Source: Toxorhynchites rutilus septentrionalis
Taxonomy: Eukaryota; Arthropoda; Insecta; Diptera; Culicidae
Direction: 5' to 3'
Length of the DNA: 64,000 nucleotides
Assembly (NCBI RefSeq): GCF_029784135.1
Contig: NC_073745.1
Coordinates: forward strand, 158,857,335-158,921,334
The notes beneath the pieces were generated by a model. That model searched no databases, was not told where the DNA came from, and worked only from the letters and a program-made list of their open reading frames with translations. A program made the position numbers and the translations under genes. Positions 43,803-55,211 of this stretch are shown piece by piece. How positions within the stretch are numbered: position 1 is the first letter of the stretch; every line of letters begins with the position of its first letter.

Positions 43803-45857
43803 GTTTTTTTTATAGAGGTGAGGAACGCTCTTCCAGCCTTATCTGGGAAGGGTTAACCCAGACGTCGAGTGGGGCTCTCACCCACTAAAACCAAGTCCTC
43901 TACACGTTGCCTCATTCCCCCTGGGACCACATATAGGCGGCTACTTCAGGGGCGGTTGTGCTTATGCACTTCACGAGTTTTCAACGCTGACTAGCGTTGA
44001 CCTTCCATTTTCCTCTATATATCTCATTCACCTTCCGTTGTTCTCCGCAATCCATTGTACAAGCTTTCGTTTACCCGTCGAGACGTGTACCGATCATGAA
44101 TTGCTCTCCAACTTGACGCGCAACCCGTCACAGTCACCCAGGCAGGGCCACCGTACCTCAGTATCGACGGAGATACGCTTGCCAAGAGGCGCCTCTTGCT
44201 GCTGCTTGGACCAATGCTGTTTGGCATGATCCTCGCCACCGCGTTGATGGCCTTTGCCGCCCTCGCGCATGCATAATTGACGTGTTGATTGAAGTTTAGC
44301 CGGTCGTCGATTATAACTACGAGGTATTTCACAGCACCTCGGTTTTGTGATGTGCCATCTGGTGCTTTATCCTGTCCATCCAGCTACCGATCGTGTCTAT
44401 TGCCTCCGTCGCCAACATTTCTACTTTCTGGAGCGTCTCGCTGATTACCGTTGTTGTCCGCGAAGCCCACGATCTCCACACCTTTGAGTAACTTCAGCCT
44501 TAGTACACCGTCGTACATCGTGTTCCAAAGCGTTGGGCCTAGGATGGAACCTTGTGGAACTCCCGCCGAGATATTCTTCAGTATCTGTCCCCTGTCTGTG
44601 TTGTATACCAGGATCCGATTCTGGAAATAACTCCTCAGTATCCTGTACAGGTAGCCAGGGACCTTCAATCTGTGTAGCGCCTCGGCGATGGCCTCCCAGC
44701 GGAAAGGCGTTCTTCACGTCGATCAAAATCACCGCGCAGTAACGATCACCTCTTTGTTTTTGTTTAAGCGAAACCTGAGCTTTTTCGATAAATGTCCGAA
44801 CAGCGTCCACTGTCCACGGAACCCGAACTGCATTTTCGACAATCCGTGGTCACCCTCCGTGCATTTCACCAGTCTGTGTAGAATAACCCTCTTCAAGAAC
44901 TTTCCTAATGTAACCAGCAAACAAATAGGCCTATACGATGCTGGATCTCCAGGTGGCTCTCCTGGTTTCGGAAGCAGCACCAACTTTTGGATTTTCCATT
45001 TAGCAGGGAAGAGACCGTCATCCAGGGCATTTCTGCAGCACCATCCTGAACATGTTGGGGAAAGCAACGATCACCGATTTCATATCCACATTGGGGATTC
45101 CGTCGGGGCCGGGTGCTTGTTTCACCTTTAAACCTTTTGCCACCGCGATTATTTCTTCGGTGGTGACTTGTGCGTTCTCGGCTTCGTCCCCACTGTACAG
45201 TTTGGGTGGCCACGTCGGTGGGTCGTGCTGCGGAAAGAGTTCATTCATGATGACCTAGAGTTTTTCCGGACATAATTCCATGGGAGTCGTTGAACCACGG
45301 AATTTCGCCATCACGATTCGATATGCTCCACCCCAAGGATTTGCGTCGACGTCTCCACACAGCTCCCTATGGCAGTTTGATTTGCTCCTACGTATCTCCA
45401 ATTTCAAGGCAGCTCTGGTCGCTCAGAACAACGCGCGCTGCTCCTCTCTTTCTACATCGGTTCGTGCCCTCTGGACTCTTCTTCAGGATCGTAGACAGTT
45501 AGCGCGAAGGATGCTGAGGGGCTCGTTCCACCAGTAGGTTGAACGTCGTCTATTCGTCGAGTCCAGTCTTCTTGGCATTGCAGTGTCGCATGCCCCCACC
45601 AGTGTTTCCGTCAGCCCGTCAGCGCTCACACCAGGAGTTCTGCTGTCTATGCATAGTGCTTCGACGAAAAGCTTTTTGTCAAAAACCTTTGCTCTCCACT
45701 TCCGCTCACAGGTACTTGTTCTCCGTACCACCGCGGGATTCCATTGGCCGACACTATACAAAATTTTATGGTGGTCGCTATGTGTGTATCCCTCCGACAC
45801 GCTCCACAGTCAATTTTTCCACAAATCATTCACTATTTGCGCATTATAAAATTTGTT
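43803..45857 (-). mobile_element. R1-type LINE, degraded
   Basis: A poly-T at 43804-43812 marks the 3' tail of a minus-strand element. ORF2 pieces, in changing frames from right to left, are: the end of an endonuclease (VSEGYTHSDHHKIL, with SDH), a linker, RT with KVKQAPGPDGIPN, KLVLLPKPGEPPGDPASYRPICLL, SAGVPQGSILGPTLWN and VEIVGFADN (FADD lost), and thumb KYLVVIIDDRLNFNQHV. Many frameshifts are present. The residue patterns fit the R1/Outcast-like group; the right end at 45857 is where the I-clade LINE inserted. Confidence 0.7.
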
Positions 45858-46244
45858 ATGAAAATGGTTTTTTTTTTATTTAAATCGTTTATTTTTACAG
45901 GCTCAGTTACATAGGTTTAAAGGAGCCGAACTCCTTACTGTATGGTTACTAGTATATAAACATTTTTCCTTAATTCTAATGTTAATAATATAGGAAACCG
46001 ATTACTCGCGGTCGACTCGAGTTTAGAAGGGTGACATATTTTCTTCAGGAAAAGGAGGGGATATGAGGATATATTGACAATGATCACACTCACACTCTCA
46101 ATCACACTCTCAATCACACTCATCACACTCAATTCTTAAACCTATCTTATATCTAATATGTATTTACATTTCATCTTATTCTTAAGAAGGGATCCGATCT
46201 CTCACAAAGGAAAAGAAAAGGAAAAACTAAGGGTGTAAGGACAA

Positions 46245-47287
46245 TCACACACGAAGATCGATAGCTTTAAGGAATACATATATTTGGGACATGTAATCAA
46301 GGTCTAACCGAGCCAACACGTCTCTCACCGGCATCATGGGCTGCCTTCCTTGGGCCCGAAGGGTGACTACTAAATTCGATCTGGCGACAAGATACAGCTC
46401 GCACGACCAAACAACGTGCTCGATGTCGTGGTAACCTTGGCCACAAACACAAAGATTGCTGTCGGCAAGATTAATACGAAAGAGTAGCGCATCTAACGAA
46501 CAGTGATTGGACATGAGTCGGGAGAAGGTGCGAATAAAGTCCCGACTCAAGTCCAGACTTTTGAACCATGGTTTGAGGCTAACCTTAGGGATAATCGAGT
46601 GGAGCCACCGGCCCAATTCATCTTCGTTCCATTTGCGTTGCCAGTTAACTATGGTATTTTTGCGGACTAAAGAATAAAATTCATTGAAGGCGATTTGACG
46701 CTGATAAATATCGCCTTCAATTGCACCTACCTTTGCTAATGAGTCAGCCCTCTCATTACCCGGAATTGAGCAATGTGAAGGGACCCAGACAAAGGTAATG
46801 ACATAACAGCGTCTGGATAAAGCACTCAAAATTTCTCGTATTCTCTCAAGGAAGTACGGCGAGTGCTTTTCCGGCCTCACTGAACGGATAGCTTCGACAG
46901 AGCTAAGACTATCCGTTACAATGTAATAGTGTTCAACAGGTCGTGAGGCGACGCTGTCCAGCGCCCAGTGTATCGCTGCCAATTCAGCAATATACACTGA
47001 GCAAGGATTCTGAAGACTGTGTGAGGTGCTAAAAAATTCGTTGAACACTCCAAATCCTGTGGACTCATTCATAGAGGACCCATCAGTAAAGTACATATTA
47101 TCACAATTGATATCCCCATACTTTGCATCGAAGATCGTTGGAACGATCCTCGATCGAAGATAGTCTGATGTTCCATGGATATCCTGCTTCATGGACAGAT
47201 CAAAATGCACAGAGGAATTGATGTAGTCAGGAAAACAAACACGGTTGGGAATATACGAAGAAGGATTAACCTGCATGGAGACGAATT
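46245..47287 (-). pseudogene. I-clade LINE ORF2, C-terminal RNase H part (cut off by gypsy insertion)
   Basis: The frame runs from the insertion edge to TGA near 46245. RNase H residues: Asp in YFTDGSSMNE, Glu in IAELAAIHWALD, Asp in IVTDSLSSVEAI and Asp in HCSIPGNERADSLAK. A C-terminal Cys/His motif (LCVCGQGYHDIEHVVWSC) follows. The upstream part of the same frame lies beyond the gypsy element at 56754 and above: SSYH there continues as EFVSMQVNPS here once one CATG copy is discounted. Confidence 0.85.
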
Positions 47288-47291
47288 CATG

Positions 47292-48826
47292 TGTAACAGA
47301 TGAGTTACAACTCGCTCATGGATGGTCACAAAACAAGAGCTTTGTAAACAATCAAGAGTTCCAAAAAAAAACAAATAATCAGTATACCTTATTACTCCCA
47401 CAATGGAGTCCCATGGTTGTTCATCCACAAGGAGCCAGATGTCGCTGCTAGTTGACGTAGTGCGTTCTCAGAATGCACTATGCATATTGGAACGCACTCT
47501 GTTATTTGGATCCAAGTGCATGAAGATCCATGCGGAGTAATTTCAGTAAGTTTATAAAAAAAATATATGAATCATAAAATTGTATCTCTTAATTAAAATT
47601 GAATACTTTATTTTTCTTGAATTATATATATATGAATTACTATAAAAAAAAATAAATTAAATGAATTATAAATATGAAAGGCAGATGCTAGATAGGAGGC
47701 TACACATGTTTTTGATTCCGATTATCAGCTCGGATACTGAACAAAACGCACCTGAATAACGCCTAGTTCAAATAGCAAAAATTAGTTTCCAACCAACTGT
47801 CAGCACAAATTTAAATCTGCACGAACAATGTTCGCAACTACACGAAACTTGGCGTCTACGTTTTGGCGCCAACCGGACGTGCGCTACCAGTGAGCGAGAG
47901 AGAGCGTGAGGCGGATAGCGATGAGAGAGCGCAGAGTATATAAGGCCATCCACCTGTAGTGTCGGCCTCTTGTATTTGGTTGGGAAGTCACCTGTGTATT
48001 AAGCTACTCGATTCTACTCAAGTGCGATCGATTGGAGAGTCAGCTATACTTTGTGCTTAGGAGTGTTTCAAGGTGATATTGTTGCCAATTCACCGTCACA
48101 CGGTGACAATAGGCGGAAGAGGTGAAGTGGTACGCTTTGTGTTTTGGGAGTGGTTTCGATAGGACTGCCTGTCAACGTTTATAATCGAACCACTCGCCAC
48201 GTGTCTGTTTCCGCCAATGACTTCCACCACCAACGGAAGTCAACGCTTGCGTGTATACAAGAAGAACTAGTGATCTCGAGTAGAAGTGATAGCCCGTCAA
48301 CACACAGTTCCGAATACGGAGGCGAGCGAATAACCCCTTTTGGAAGCACCCGGCTCGTCCCTGCCGGTGAACGGACTCGACCCACGATCGGTGAAGCGCA
48401 CATGAAGAACTTGGCCCGAACCAAGCGGGCAGTGCGGAACTCACACCACTACAACGTCAGCGAAGCGATCGGAGAATCGCACAACAAGGTACGCTATCTC
48501 TGCAGATCTCTCTCTCTTGCGCTGTGCCCGCCATCTACCGCCGGTTGTCTATCGCCGGATCGTCAGACTCACCAACGGCCGCAACGCGACATGCTAGCCA
48601 ACGATTCCCCACCTCTTTTGTAAATTTATTGTAAGAGTAGTGAATATAAGAAAAACATGAATTTTGAATTTGACGTTACTTTTCAATCTATATAGAAAAA
48701 AAAGAAATCCATCAGTGTGAGGCCATCTACGAGCGAGTAAGTGTCGGTTTGTCGGTTCTTCCCTTGCTTTGCCCTGATTAAGTTGAGCTAGCAGGTTTTG
48801 AAAGGAGATAGTGATAGGCTGTTTCA
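47292..48826 (+). repeat. 5' LTR of the gypsy element
   Basis: 1535 bp, unusually long for the family. It carries a TATA box (TATATAAG at 47937-47944). A 159-codon open frame at 48144-48623 is present in both LTRs but has no recognised domain. Confidence 0.9.
47937..47944 (+). promoter_or_regulatory. TATA box in the 5' LTR
   Basis: TATATAAG is followed about 28-30 bp downstream by GTCGGCCTC, a plausible transcription start region. In the 3' LTR the same place reads AGAGTATAAGG, two bases shorter. Confidence 0.5.
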
Positions 48827-48828
48827 AT

Positions 48829-48846
48829 TGGCGCCCAATGTAAAAT
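48829..48846 (+). promoter_or_regulatory. Primer-binding site of the gypsy element
   Basis: TGGCGCCCAATGTAAAAT starts two bases after the 5' LTR end. TGGCGCC is shared with several Ty3/gypsy primer-binding sites; the tRNA is not assigned. Confidence 0.6.
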
Positions 48847-49109
48847 TGTATATATATAAAAAAAAATATTTCACTTCGAAATATTTTTTTTTCTTTTGTC
48901 AAAGGGAAGAACAATAAATTGACACTTTATTTATCGCGTTTTGGTCTATTGGGCATGGTGCACGAAAATTCTTCTGGATATAGTATTGGTTTGTTGTTTC
49001 TGAGCATACAAAGCGAATCTGAACAAATCGTAACTGGACTTCGAGTTGCTTTCAGAAAGGAAGTCGGTTTGACGCCCAAGTCAAGAGTATTGTTCCCTCA
49101 ATAGCTTTC

Positions 49110-51302
49110 TTGGTTATTCAAGAGTCTAAAATGGAGTCCTATAACTCGTTTCCAGCTTCACTCAATCGTGATAATACATTTGCTATATGGTATCAAGACA
49201 TTCGCGTCGATTTTCTCACGGATGATGAACTAGCGTTCGAACTATCAATTAGAGATATTGTAGTAGAAGGAGATCGTTCGCAGATGAGAAGATGTTTGAG
49301 AGCGCGGTTGAAAGCAGATAAACAAAATGGTGGTAGTGTCAAGACTTTGAAATCAGACCCGACAGCAGAAGTGCAGAAGTGTAAGGAAAAGTTAGAAGAA
49401 ATTGAAAAGTGTATAACGGAAAAAAAGAAAGAAATTTTTTTGATTTACAGAGATCGGTTGCTTCATTTAGGTGCTAGAGCGAAGCTAGTTTTTAATTATG
49501 CCCCGGATCTTCTTAAGGATGATTTAGTATCAATCTTTACGATTATCACTGATCATTTGTATCATTTTTTCTACAAATCCGTGACATTTGAGCCCGAACC
49601 ACGGGAATCAGTGGAAGAAGATAATTCAGAGAACGAGGACAGTTCGTCATTGGAGGATATTCTCAAGAATACCCCAGATAACGTGGAGACAGTTCAGATA
49701 GACAAGAAAGTTTTGCTCAGAGAGCTAGAAAGACGCAGGCGTGCGGAAGAATCGGAAACCTGGCTGAAGGCGGAGATTGTGAATTTAGAATACAGGCTTC
49801 AGGCGCCCCTAGAAGTGCCAAAACCCTGGAATGCGCTGGTTCAAACTGAACCAGTTGATAGTTCAGATTCATTTCCAATATTTTCGTCCGCGCCGATGTA
49901 TGTTTCGGCAGGCACGTCAAGCAGACCCCCAAGAGTCTCAGAGGTTCCGACCGGTCGGACAAATTTGGGAACTTCTATTTTGTACAGTTTTGGTATGGAG
50001 ACCGATGCAAATCCGAGATGTACTCATGTTCCCACGACGTCATGGGGTAATCCTATACCATCGATTTCCGTTCAACCATCAATGTTTAATCCGCCACCCA
50101 CATCCAACCAATCAGTATGGTGCGATTTATATCCCAAATGGGGAAATTATTTCCCAGCATCGCAATCGTATTGTCCACCCTTGGGACACTCGGTTAACTC
50201 AGACCCTTTCAATTTTAATTCTAGTCGTATACCACCCACTACACCGACTCCGTGGAACGCTATGCCGTCTCACCATACACTCCCCGTATCTAAATGGCCA
50301 GTCGATAAGTATACCGGGGAGGATCAAGGCTTAAATCTGAACGAATTTTTATTCAAGGTTAAAAGTCTTGCGCTTTCGGAGCGAGTTTCAGATGCTATAC
50401 TCTTTGACTCTGCTTTGCATTTGTTCAGTGGACCAGCTTTGAACTGGTACCACTCCATGCGATCCACAGGTCGTCTTTACAATTGGGATCACTTAGTTAT
50501 GGAACTACGCTGTGCGTTTGTACACCCCGATCTTGACAACATGGTCAGGATGAAAGTGTATCTCCGTAAACAACAGCGAAATGAATCATTTCAGTCATAT
50601 TACTATGACCTGGAAAAATTATTCCGGTCCATGAGTAGCCAAATCCCTGAAGATGAAAAGATGAAAATCGTTCATCAAAATATGCGCACAGATTATCGTC
50701 GTCAATTGACTTTCTTACCGATTTATGATCTACCGCCTCTCCTTGCCGCTGGCAGAAAAGTAGATGCGAATAACTTTTCTTTGTATAACAAAATGTTTGG
50801 AACGGAGAAAACGGTTAACGTAGTGGGGGCTTTTTCAGAGAGAAAGCCGGAAGCTAAAAAGCCTTCGCCTCGTCCCGACCCTGGACAAGGTAACTCCGGA
50901 AGACAGTCACATCAAAATATTAGAACCACCGACAATAATTACTTACCTCAGCAGGGAGGTACCCCTAATCGAAATTTTCAACGGAATAACTCAATAAACA
51001 CCACGACCTCACACCACACCAGTCAGCCCGGAAGTTCTGGGATGAATCCTCCTCGAAGATCGTCTAACCTTCCGTCACCATTGGATAAACTGGTGAATTC
51101 ACATCGCCCTCCGGACATGAGTACGTGTTATAACTGTGGAAAGTTTAACCACCAGCATGAAGAATGTCCCGAACCTAAACGAGTGTTCTGTTTGGTCTGT
51201 GGATTCAAGGGTTTTGAGACAGTAACGTGTCCGTATTGTCGAAAAAACGGCATTCAGACGGATCAAAGTCGCGGTTCGTCCAACCCGAATCTTCACGCCT
51301 AA
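49110..51302 (+). CDS. gag: Gypsy gag polyprotein, 730 aa, uninterrupted
   Basis: The start is probably MESYNSFPAS (49131) or the ATG at 49110. The N-terminal third is charged with coiled-coil-like segments (RELERRRRAEESE). The middle is Pro/Ser/Thr-rich. The capsid region at about residues 400-560 has KWPVDKYTGEDQGLNLNEFL and ALNWYHSMR, matching retrotransposon gag. The C-terminus has a CCHC zinc knuckle CYNCGKFNHQHEEC followed by a second Cys-rich motif CLVCGFKGFETVTCPYC. It overlaps pol by 76 bp in the -1 frame. It forms the virus-like particle and packages RNA. Confidence 0.85.
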   Translation: MVIQESKMESYNSFPASLNRDNTFAIWYQDIRVDFLTDDELAFELSIRDIVVEGDRSQMRRCLRARLKADKQNGGSVKTLKSDPTAEVQKCKEKLEEIEKCITEKKKEIFLIYRDRLLHLGARAKLVFNYAPDLLKDDLVSIFTIITDHLYHFFYKSVTFEPEPRESVEEDNSENEDSSSLEDILKNTPDNVETVQIDKKVLLRELERRRRAEESETWLKAEIVNLEYRLQAPLEVPKPWNALVQTEPVDSSDSFPIFSSAPMYVSAGTSSRPPRVSEVPTGRTNLGTSILYSFGMETDANPRCTHVPTTSWGNPIPSISVQPSMFNPPPTSNQSVWCDLYPKWGNYFPASQSYCPPLGHSVNSDPFNFNSSRIPPTTPTPWNAMPSHHTLPVSKWPVDKYTGEDQGLNLNEFLFKVKSLALSERVSDAILFDSALHLFSGPALNWYHSMRSTGRLYNWDHLVMELRCAFVHPDLDNMVRMKVYLRKQQRNESFQSYYYDLEKLFRSMSSQIPEDEKMKIVHQNMRTDYRRQLTFLPIYDLPPLLAAGRKVDANNFSLYNKMFGTEKTVNVVGAFSERKPEAKKPSPRPDPGQGNSGRQSHQNIRTTDNNYLPQQGGTPNRNFQRNNSINTTTSHHTSQPGSSGMNPPRRSSNLPSPLDKLVNSHRPPDMSTCYNCGKFNHQHEECPEPKRVFCLVCGFKGFETVTCPYCRKNGIQTDQSRGSSNPNLHA

Positions 51303-52471
51303 ATACCCTTCAAAACGATTCTGACCCTTCATTAGGATGGGAAGTAGCTACTGATAATATGTATGCGCCCTCCATGGAGGTGAATCAGATTACCTTTTCA
51401 AAGAAGAATGATAACCGACCGTATATCCACGTAAAACTCTATGATATTACCACTGTAGCTTTGCTAGATAGTGAAAGCCAATCAACTATGATCAATGACG
51501 TCACTTTCGAGAGGATCAATGTTAGCCTTCGCCCTTTGGATCGCCCGATCATCCTCAAAACTGCTGGAGGCGATGTTTTGGAGATAGCGGGGCAATTATT
51601 GATTCCATTTACTATGGACAATAAAACCAAGATTGTGAAGACCCTTGTTGTTCCCAAACTCGCAGTGGACTGCTTGTGTGGAATGAACTTTTGGAATCAG
51701 TTCAATATTCTACCCACCACTCAATACACGATGTGTGTTGAGAAATCAGAACCCATAGAAAGGATTTCAAAAACAACTTTGACCAGACAAGAGCAAGCGA
51801 AAGTGGAGGAAATCAAACAAACTTTTAAAATAGCTGTACCTGGGCAGATCTCTGTTACACCATTCATATCTCACTCTATTAATTTGAAAAACGAATGGAG
51901 AGACAAGCCAGCAATTCGACAATTTCCCTACGTGATGTCCCCGAAAGTACAAGGATTAGTCTCAGAAGAACTTGAACGGATGTTAAGCCTGGGTATCATT
52001 GAACGTACAAATTCTGATTGGGCATTGAATGTAGTGCCTATAATCAAACCTAGCGGGAAAGTGCGACTTTGCCTGGATGCTAGAAAGATCAATGAACGAA
52101 CCGTTCGAGATTCCTACCCTTTGCCTCATCCGGGACGTATTCTCAGCCAGCTACCGCAGGCCAACTATCTTTCCACGATAGATTTGTCGGAAGCATTTCT
52201 TCAAATACCTCTGGAGAAAGATTCTAGAAGATTTACGTCCTTTTGCGTCCAAGGCAAAGGGTTGTTTCGGTTCACCCGTCTACCATTTGGACTTATAAAT
52301 AGTCCCGCGACTCTGTCACGCTTGATGGATCGTGTTCTAGGATTCGGGGAACTGGAACCAAACGTTTTCGTTTATTTAGATGACATAGTTATTGTAAGCG
52401 AAACGTTTGAGGAACATATCCGGTTTCTACTACTGGTCTGCGTCCCAACCCGGAAAAAATCCGCCCAATAG
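51227..52471 (+). pseudogene. pol: Gypsy pol, first part: protease and reverse transcriptase (broken)
   Basis: The protease reads VALLDSESQSTMI, where the family needs D-S/T-G; Gly is changed to Glu next to the catalytic Asp. The RT has KVRLCLDARKINERT, YLSTIDLSEAFLQI, FRFTRLPFGLINSP and the intact catalytic box VYLDDIVIVS. After FEEHIRF the normal thumb segment of roughly 30-35 residues is missing. The sequence jumps to one encoding LRPNPEKI in another frame, and the present frame ends at TAG 52471. Confidence 0.88.
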
Positions 52472-54306
52472 TGGAATACGAACGCCCCGGGACCATTACC
52501 AAATTAAGAAGGTTCCTAGGGATGGCAAATTATTATCGACGCTTTATACCAGACTTTAGTGGCATGGTGGCACCCCTAACTGAAATGCTTAAAACAAAGA
52601 GCAAGGTAATTCAATGGTCTGATAAAGCGGAACTGGCGTTTAGCGCAGTTAAAGAATGCCTTATTACGGCACCCGTCCTAAGTTGCCCCGATTTCAGCCA
52701 AGAGTTTATGATACATACCGATGCTTCTGATGTGGCGGTCGCCGCTATCCTCACTCAAAACCAGGATGGCCTGGAACGAGTGATATGCTATTTTTCGCAT
52801 AAACTGACCACCCCTCAACGCCACTACCATCCTGCGGAAAAAGAAGCTCTGGCTGCATTACTTGCGATAGAAGCTTTTCGTTGCTACCTAGAATGTAGCC
52901 ACTTCACTCTAGTGACCGATTCGTCCGCCCTCACCCACATTTTAACGACTTCTTGGAAGGTAGGATCACGGTGTAGTCGGTGGAGTTTGAAATTGCAACA
53001 ATATGATATGACAATTATCCACCGCAAAGGAAAGGATAACTTAGTGGCGGATGCATTGTCACGAAGTGTTGCTGCTGTTTCAAAGCTCACCGATTCATCG
53101 TGGCATAACACCCTACGTCAGAAAGTTCTGGAAAACCCAGACGACTACGTAGACTTTAGAGTATCAGACGGTCAACTTTGGAAATTCGTATCAGTGGACG
53201 AACATCTCGGGGATAGACGATACGAGTGGAAAATAATACCTCCACCTGAAAGCCGCATAAAAATTCTGCAGGCTAATCATGACGACGCCCTGCACCTCGG
53301 CTACGAAAAGACGTTGGCCAGAATCCGCCAACGATTCTACTGGCCAAAAATGGCAAAAGAAGCTAAACAGCACGTTCAAGATTGTGGAACTTGCAAAGAA
53401 GTAAAAGGGCCATCTGTGCCAGTTACCCCACCCATGGGAGAAATGCGAGTATCTAATCATCCGTGGCAAATTATTTCGGCGGACTTTGTAGGACCACTGC
53501 CCCGCAGTAAAAGGGGGAACCAGTACATTTCGGTTATTTCCGATCTTTTTAGTAAATGGGTATTAGTGCATCCCTTGAGACGTATTGAAAGTTCCAGCCT
53601 CTGCTCTACCTTAAAAGATCAGTGGTTTTATCGGAACTCAACGCCTGAGGTTATTATCACCGATAATGGTGCTAGTTACTTGTCTCGAGAATTCAAGAAT
53701 TTGTTGGATAGATTTGGAATCCAACATTGGCTAAATTCGCGCTACCATTCCCAAGCTAACCCGGTTGAACGGGTCAACCGGACAGTGAATGCGGCTATAA
53801 GAACGTACGCTAGAAGCGATCAACGCCAGTGGGACACTCGTCTTAGTGAAGTAGAAACTATTTTAAATACCAGTGTCCACAGTTCAAGCAAATTCACCCC
53901 ATTTTTTGTGACCCATGGTCATGAAATGTTTCTTCAGGGTACTGATCACAAACTGAGGAGGCACGAGGAGAATTCCTCTGCCGATCATTTAGAAGAACAA
54001 AAATCGAACCATTTTGGTGAGATATATGCGAAAGTTAAGACAAATCTATCAAAAGCTAATGAGACTTGTCGTAAGCACTACAACCTCCGACACCGACGAT
54101 TTCCAAAAGCCTTCCAGCCCGGACAGTTAGTATACCGCAAAAATATGCAAATTTCCAGCGCTATAGATCACTATAACGCCAAATATGGCTCGCAGTACTT
54201 GCCTTGTAAAATTAAAAGTAAGATTGGGTCCTCCTCCTATGAGTTAGAGGATTTACAAGGGAAACTCTTAGGAATTTGGCCCGCAGTCCATCTTAAACCG
54301 GGATAA
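52471..54306 (+). CDS. pol: Gypsy pol, second part: RT connection, RNase H, integrase
   Basis: The frame begins with the conserved RRFLGMANYYRRFIPDFS connection. RNase H follows with Asp in MIHTDASDVAVAAIL, Glu in EKEALAALLAI and Asp in LVTDSSALTH, then Asp in NLVADALSRS. The integrase has an H-H-C-C zinc finger (HLGYEKT..., CGTCKEVKG), the core Asp in ISADFVGPLPR, Asp in IITDNGASYLS and Glu in NPVERVNRT. A C-terminal tail follows with the GQLVYRKN and SSYELEDLQGK beta-rich DNA-binding region. No internal stop. It is expressed normally as part of a gag-pol polyprotein, but the junction with the upstream part is broken. Confidence 0.88.
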   Translation: MEYERPGTITKLRRFLGMANYYRRFIPDFSGMVAPLTEMLKTKSKVIQWSDKAELAFSAVKECLITAPVLSCPDFSQEFMIHTDASDVAVAAILTQNQDGLERVICYFSHKLTTPQRHYHPAEKEALAALLAIEAFRCYLECSHFTLVTDSSALTHILTTSWKVGSRCSRWSLKLQQYDMTIIHRKGKDNLVADALSRSVAAVSKLTDSSWHNTLRQKVLENPDDYVDFRVSDGQLWKFVSVDEHLGDRRYEWKIIPPPESRIKILQANHDDALHLGYEKTLARIRQRFYWPKMAKEAKQHVQDCGTCKEVKGPSVPVTPPMGEMRVSNHPWQIISADFVGPLPRSKRGNQYISVISDLFSKWVLVHPLRRIESSSLCSTLKDQWFYRNSTPEVIITDNGASYLSREFKNLLDRFGIQHWLNSRYHSQANPVERVNRTVNAAIRTYARSDQRQWDTRLSEVETILNTSVHSSSKFTPFFVTHGHEMFLQGTDHKLRRHEENSSADHLEEQKSNHFGEIYAKVKTNLSKANETCRKHYNLRHRRFPKAFQPGQLVYRKNMQISSAIDHYNAKYGSQYLPCKIKSKIGSSSYELEDLQGKLLGIWPAVHLKPG

Positions 54307-55211
54307 ATGACTGGATAAAAATGGCATTTTTAGACAAATCTTCGAAAACCACCGAATCTCTCGATACTCCTTATCGTCGAACCTCTCCACGTTCATCTCC
54401 GCTCAGCATCAGATAAACTGAACCTCACAGTTGTGAAGAACCGTGGAATCATGTCTAAATTTCTGCTATCTGAGGCAACACGGAATATTACCTACGGTCT
54501 TGATTTCGCTAGAAATCTGATATCCATTTTAGATTTAAGATTGTGATCTCACAATAACCACGTCCAACCGCTATTCTCTCACTGGGAAGAACGTTGACGA
54601 ATCTTTAAGATGCACAATAATTCTCTGTACTGTTGTCCAGTACAGAGTAACTTTAGACCCATCCGTAAGTATGGGAAATCGATATTTCAGTCTTCGGTCA
54701 TGTAACCCTCCCAATTATATGAGAAGGCAAGCGCGCAATAGGTTTAGGTTTAGGTTTAGGTACTTCATAATTATAGGTTTATTCTAATTACTATCAGTCC
54801 AGTGAGTGCGTGAAGAATGATCATGAGAAGAGTGAAAAAGTTAAATGTTTAGAGGCCTCAACAGTAGAATGAGTGGGATAGAATGAGTGTAAAAGAATGA
54901 GTGTGTGGTTAGTAATTACGGATTTTTGACAGAAGTAGTCTCGGCGAAAAGGTTCAATGATGCTAAATAGAGGCGACGCTACACTTCATTTGGTCGCTTT
55001 TGAGTGCAAGATAGCGGAGGTTTGATTTGATGAGAATGGATGTCCCGATAAGCCGTTCTGACTGAAATGACAGCAATCGTGGTTACCAGATTCGTACGTA
55101 TGTTTGGTTTCGATGGGCTAATGCAGTGTCCAAGGAGGTATGGCAGTCCCAGCTTAATATTTGACAAAAAAAAAACGACGAACGTTTTTTTTCCTCCGGC
55201 CCGGGGAGTAT
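54307..55211 (+). other. Gypsy element 3' non-coding region
   Basis: No env-like gene is present. A purine-rich GGGGAGTAT just before 55212 may be the polypurine tract. A short (TTTAGG)n-like run lies at 54739-54761. Confidence 0.5.

Noticed and set aside
46080..46135. CRISPR-like short repeats (CACACTCTCAAT)
   Set aside because: A simple microsatellite in the LINE 3' region of a eukaryotic genome; no spacers.
54739..54761. Telomere-like repeat
   Set aside because: The unit is TTTAGG and only about three to four copies; insect telomeres use TTAGG. It lies inside the gypsy element 3' region.
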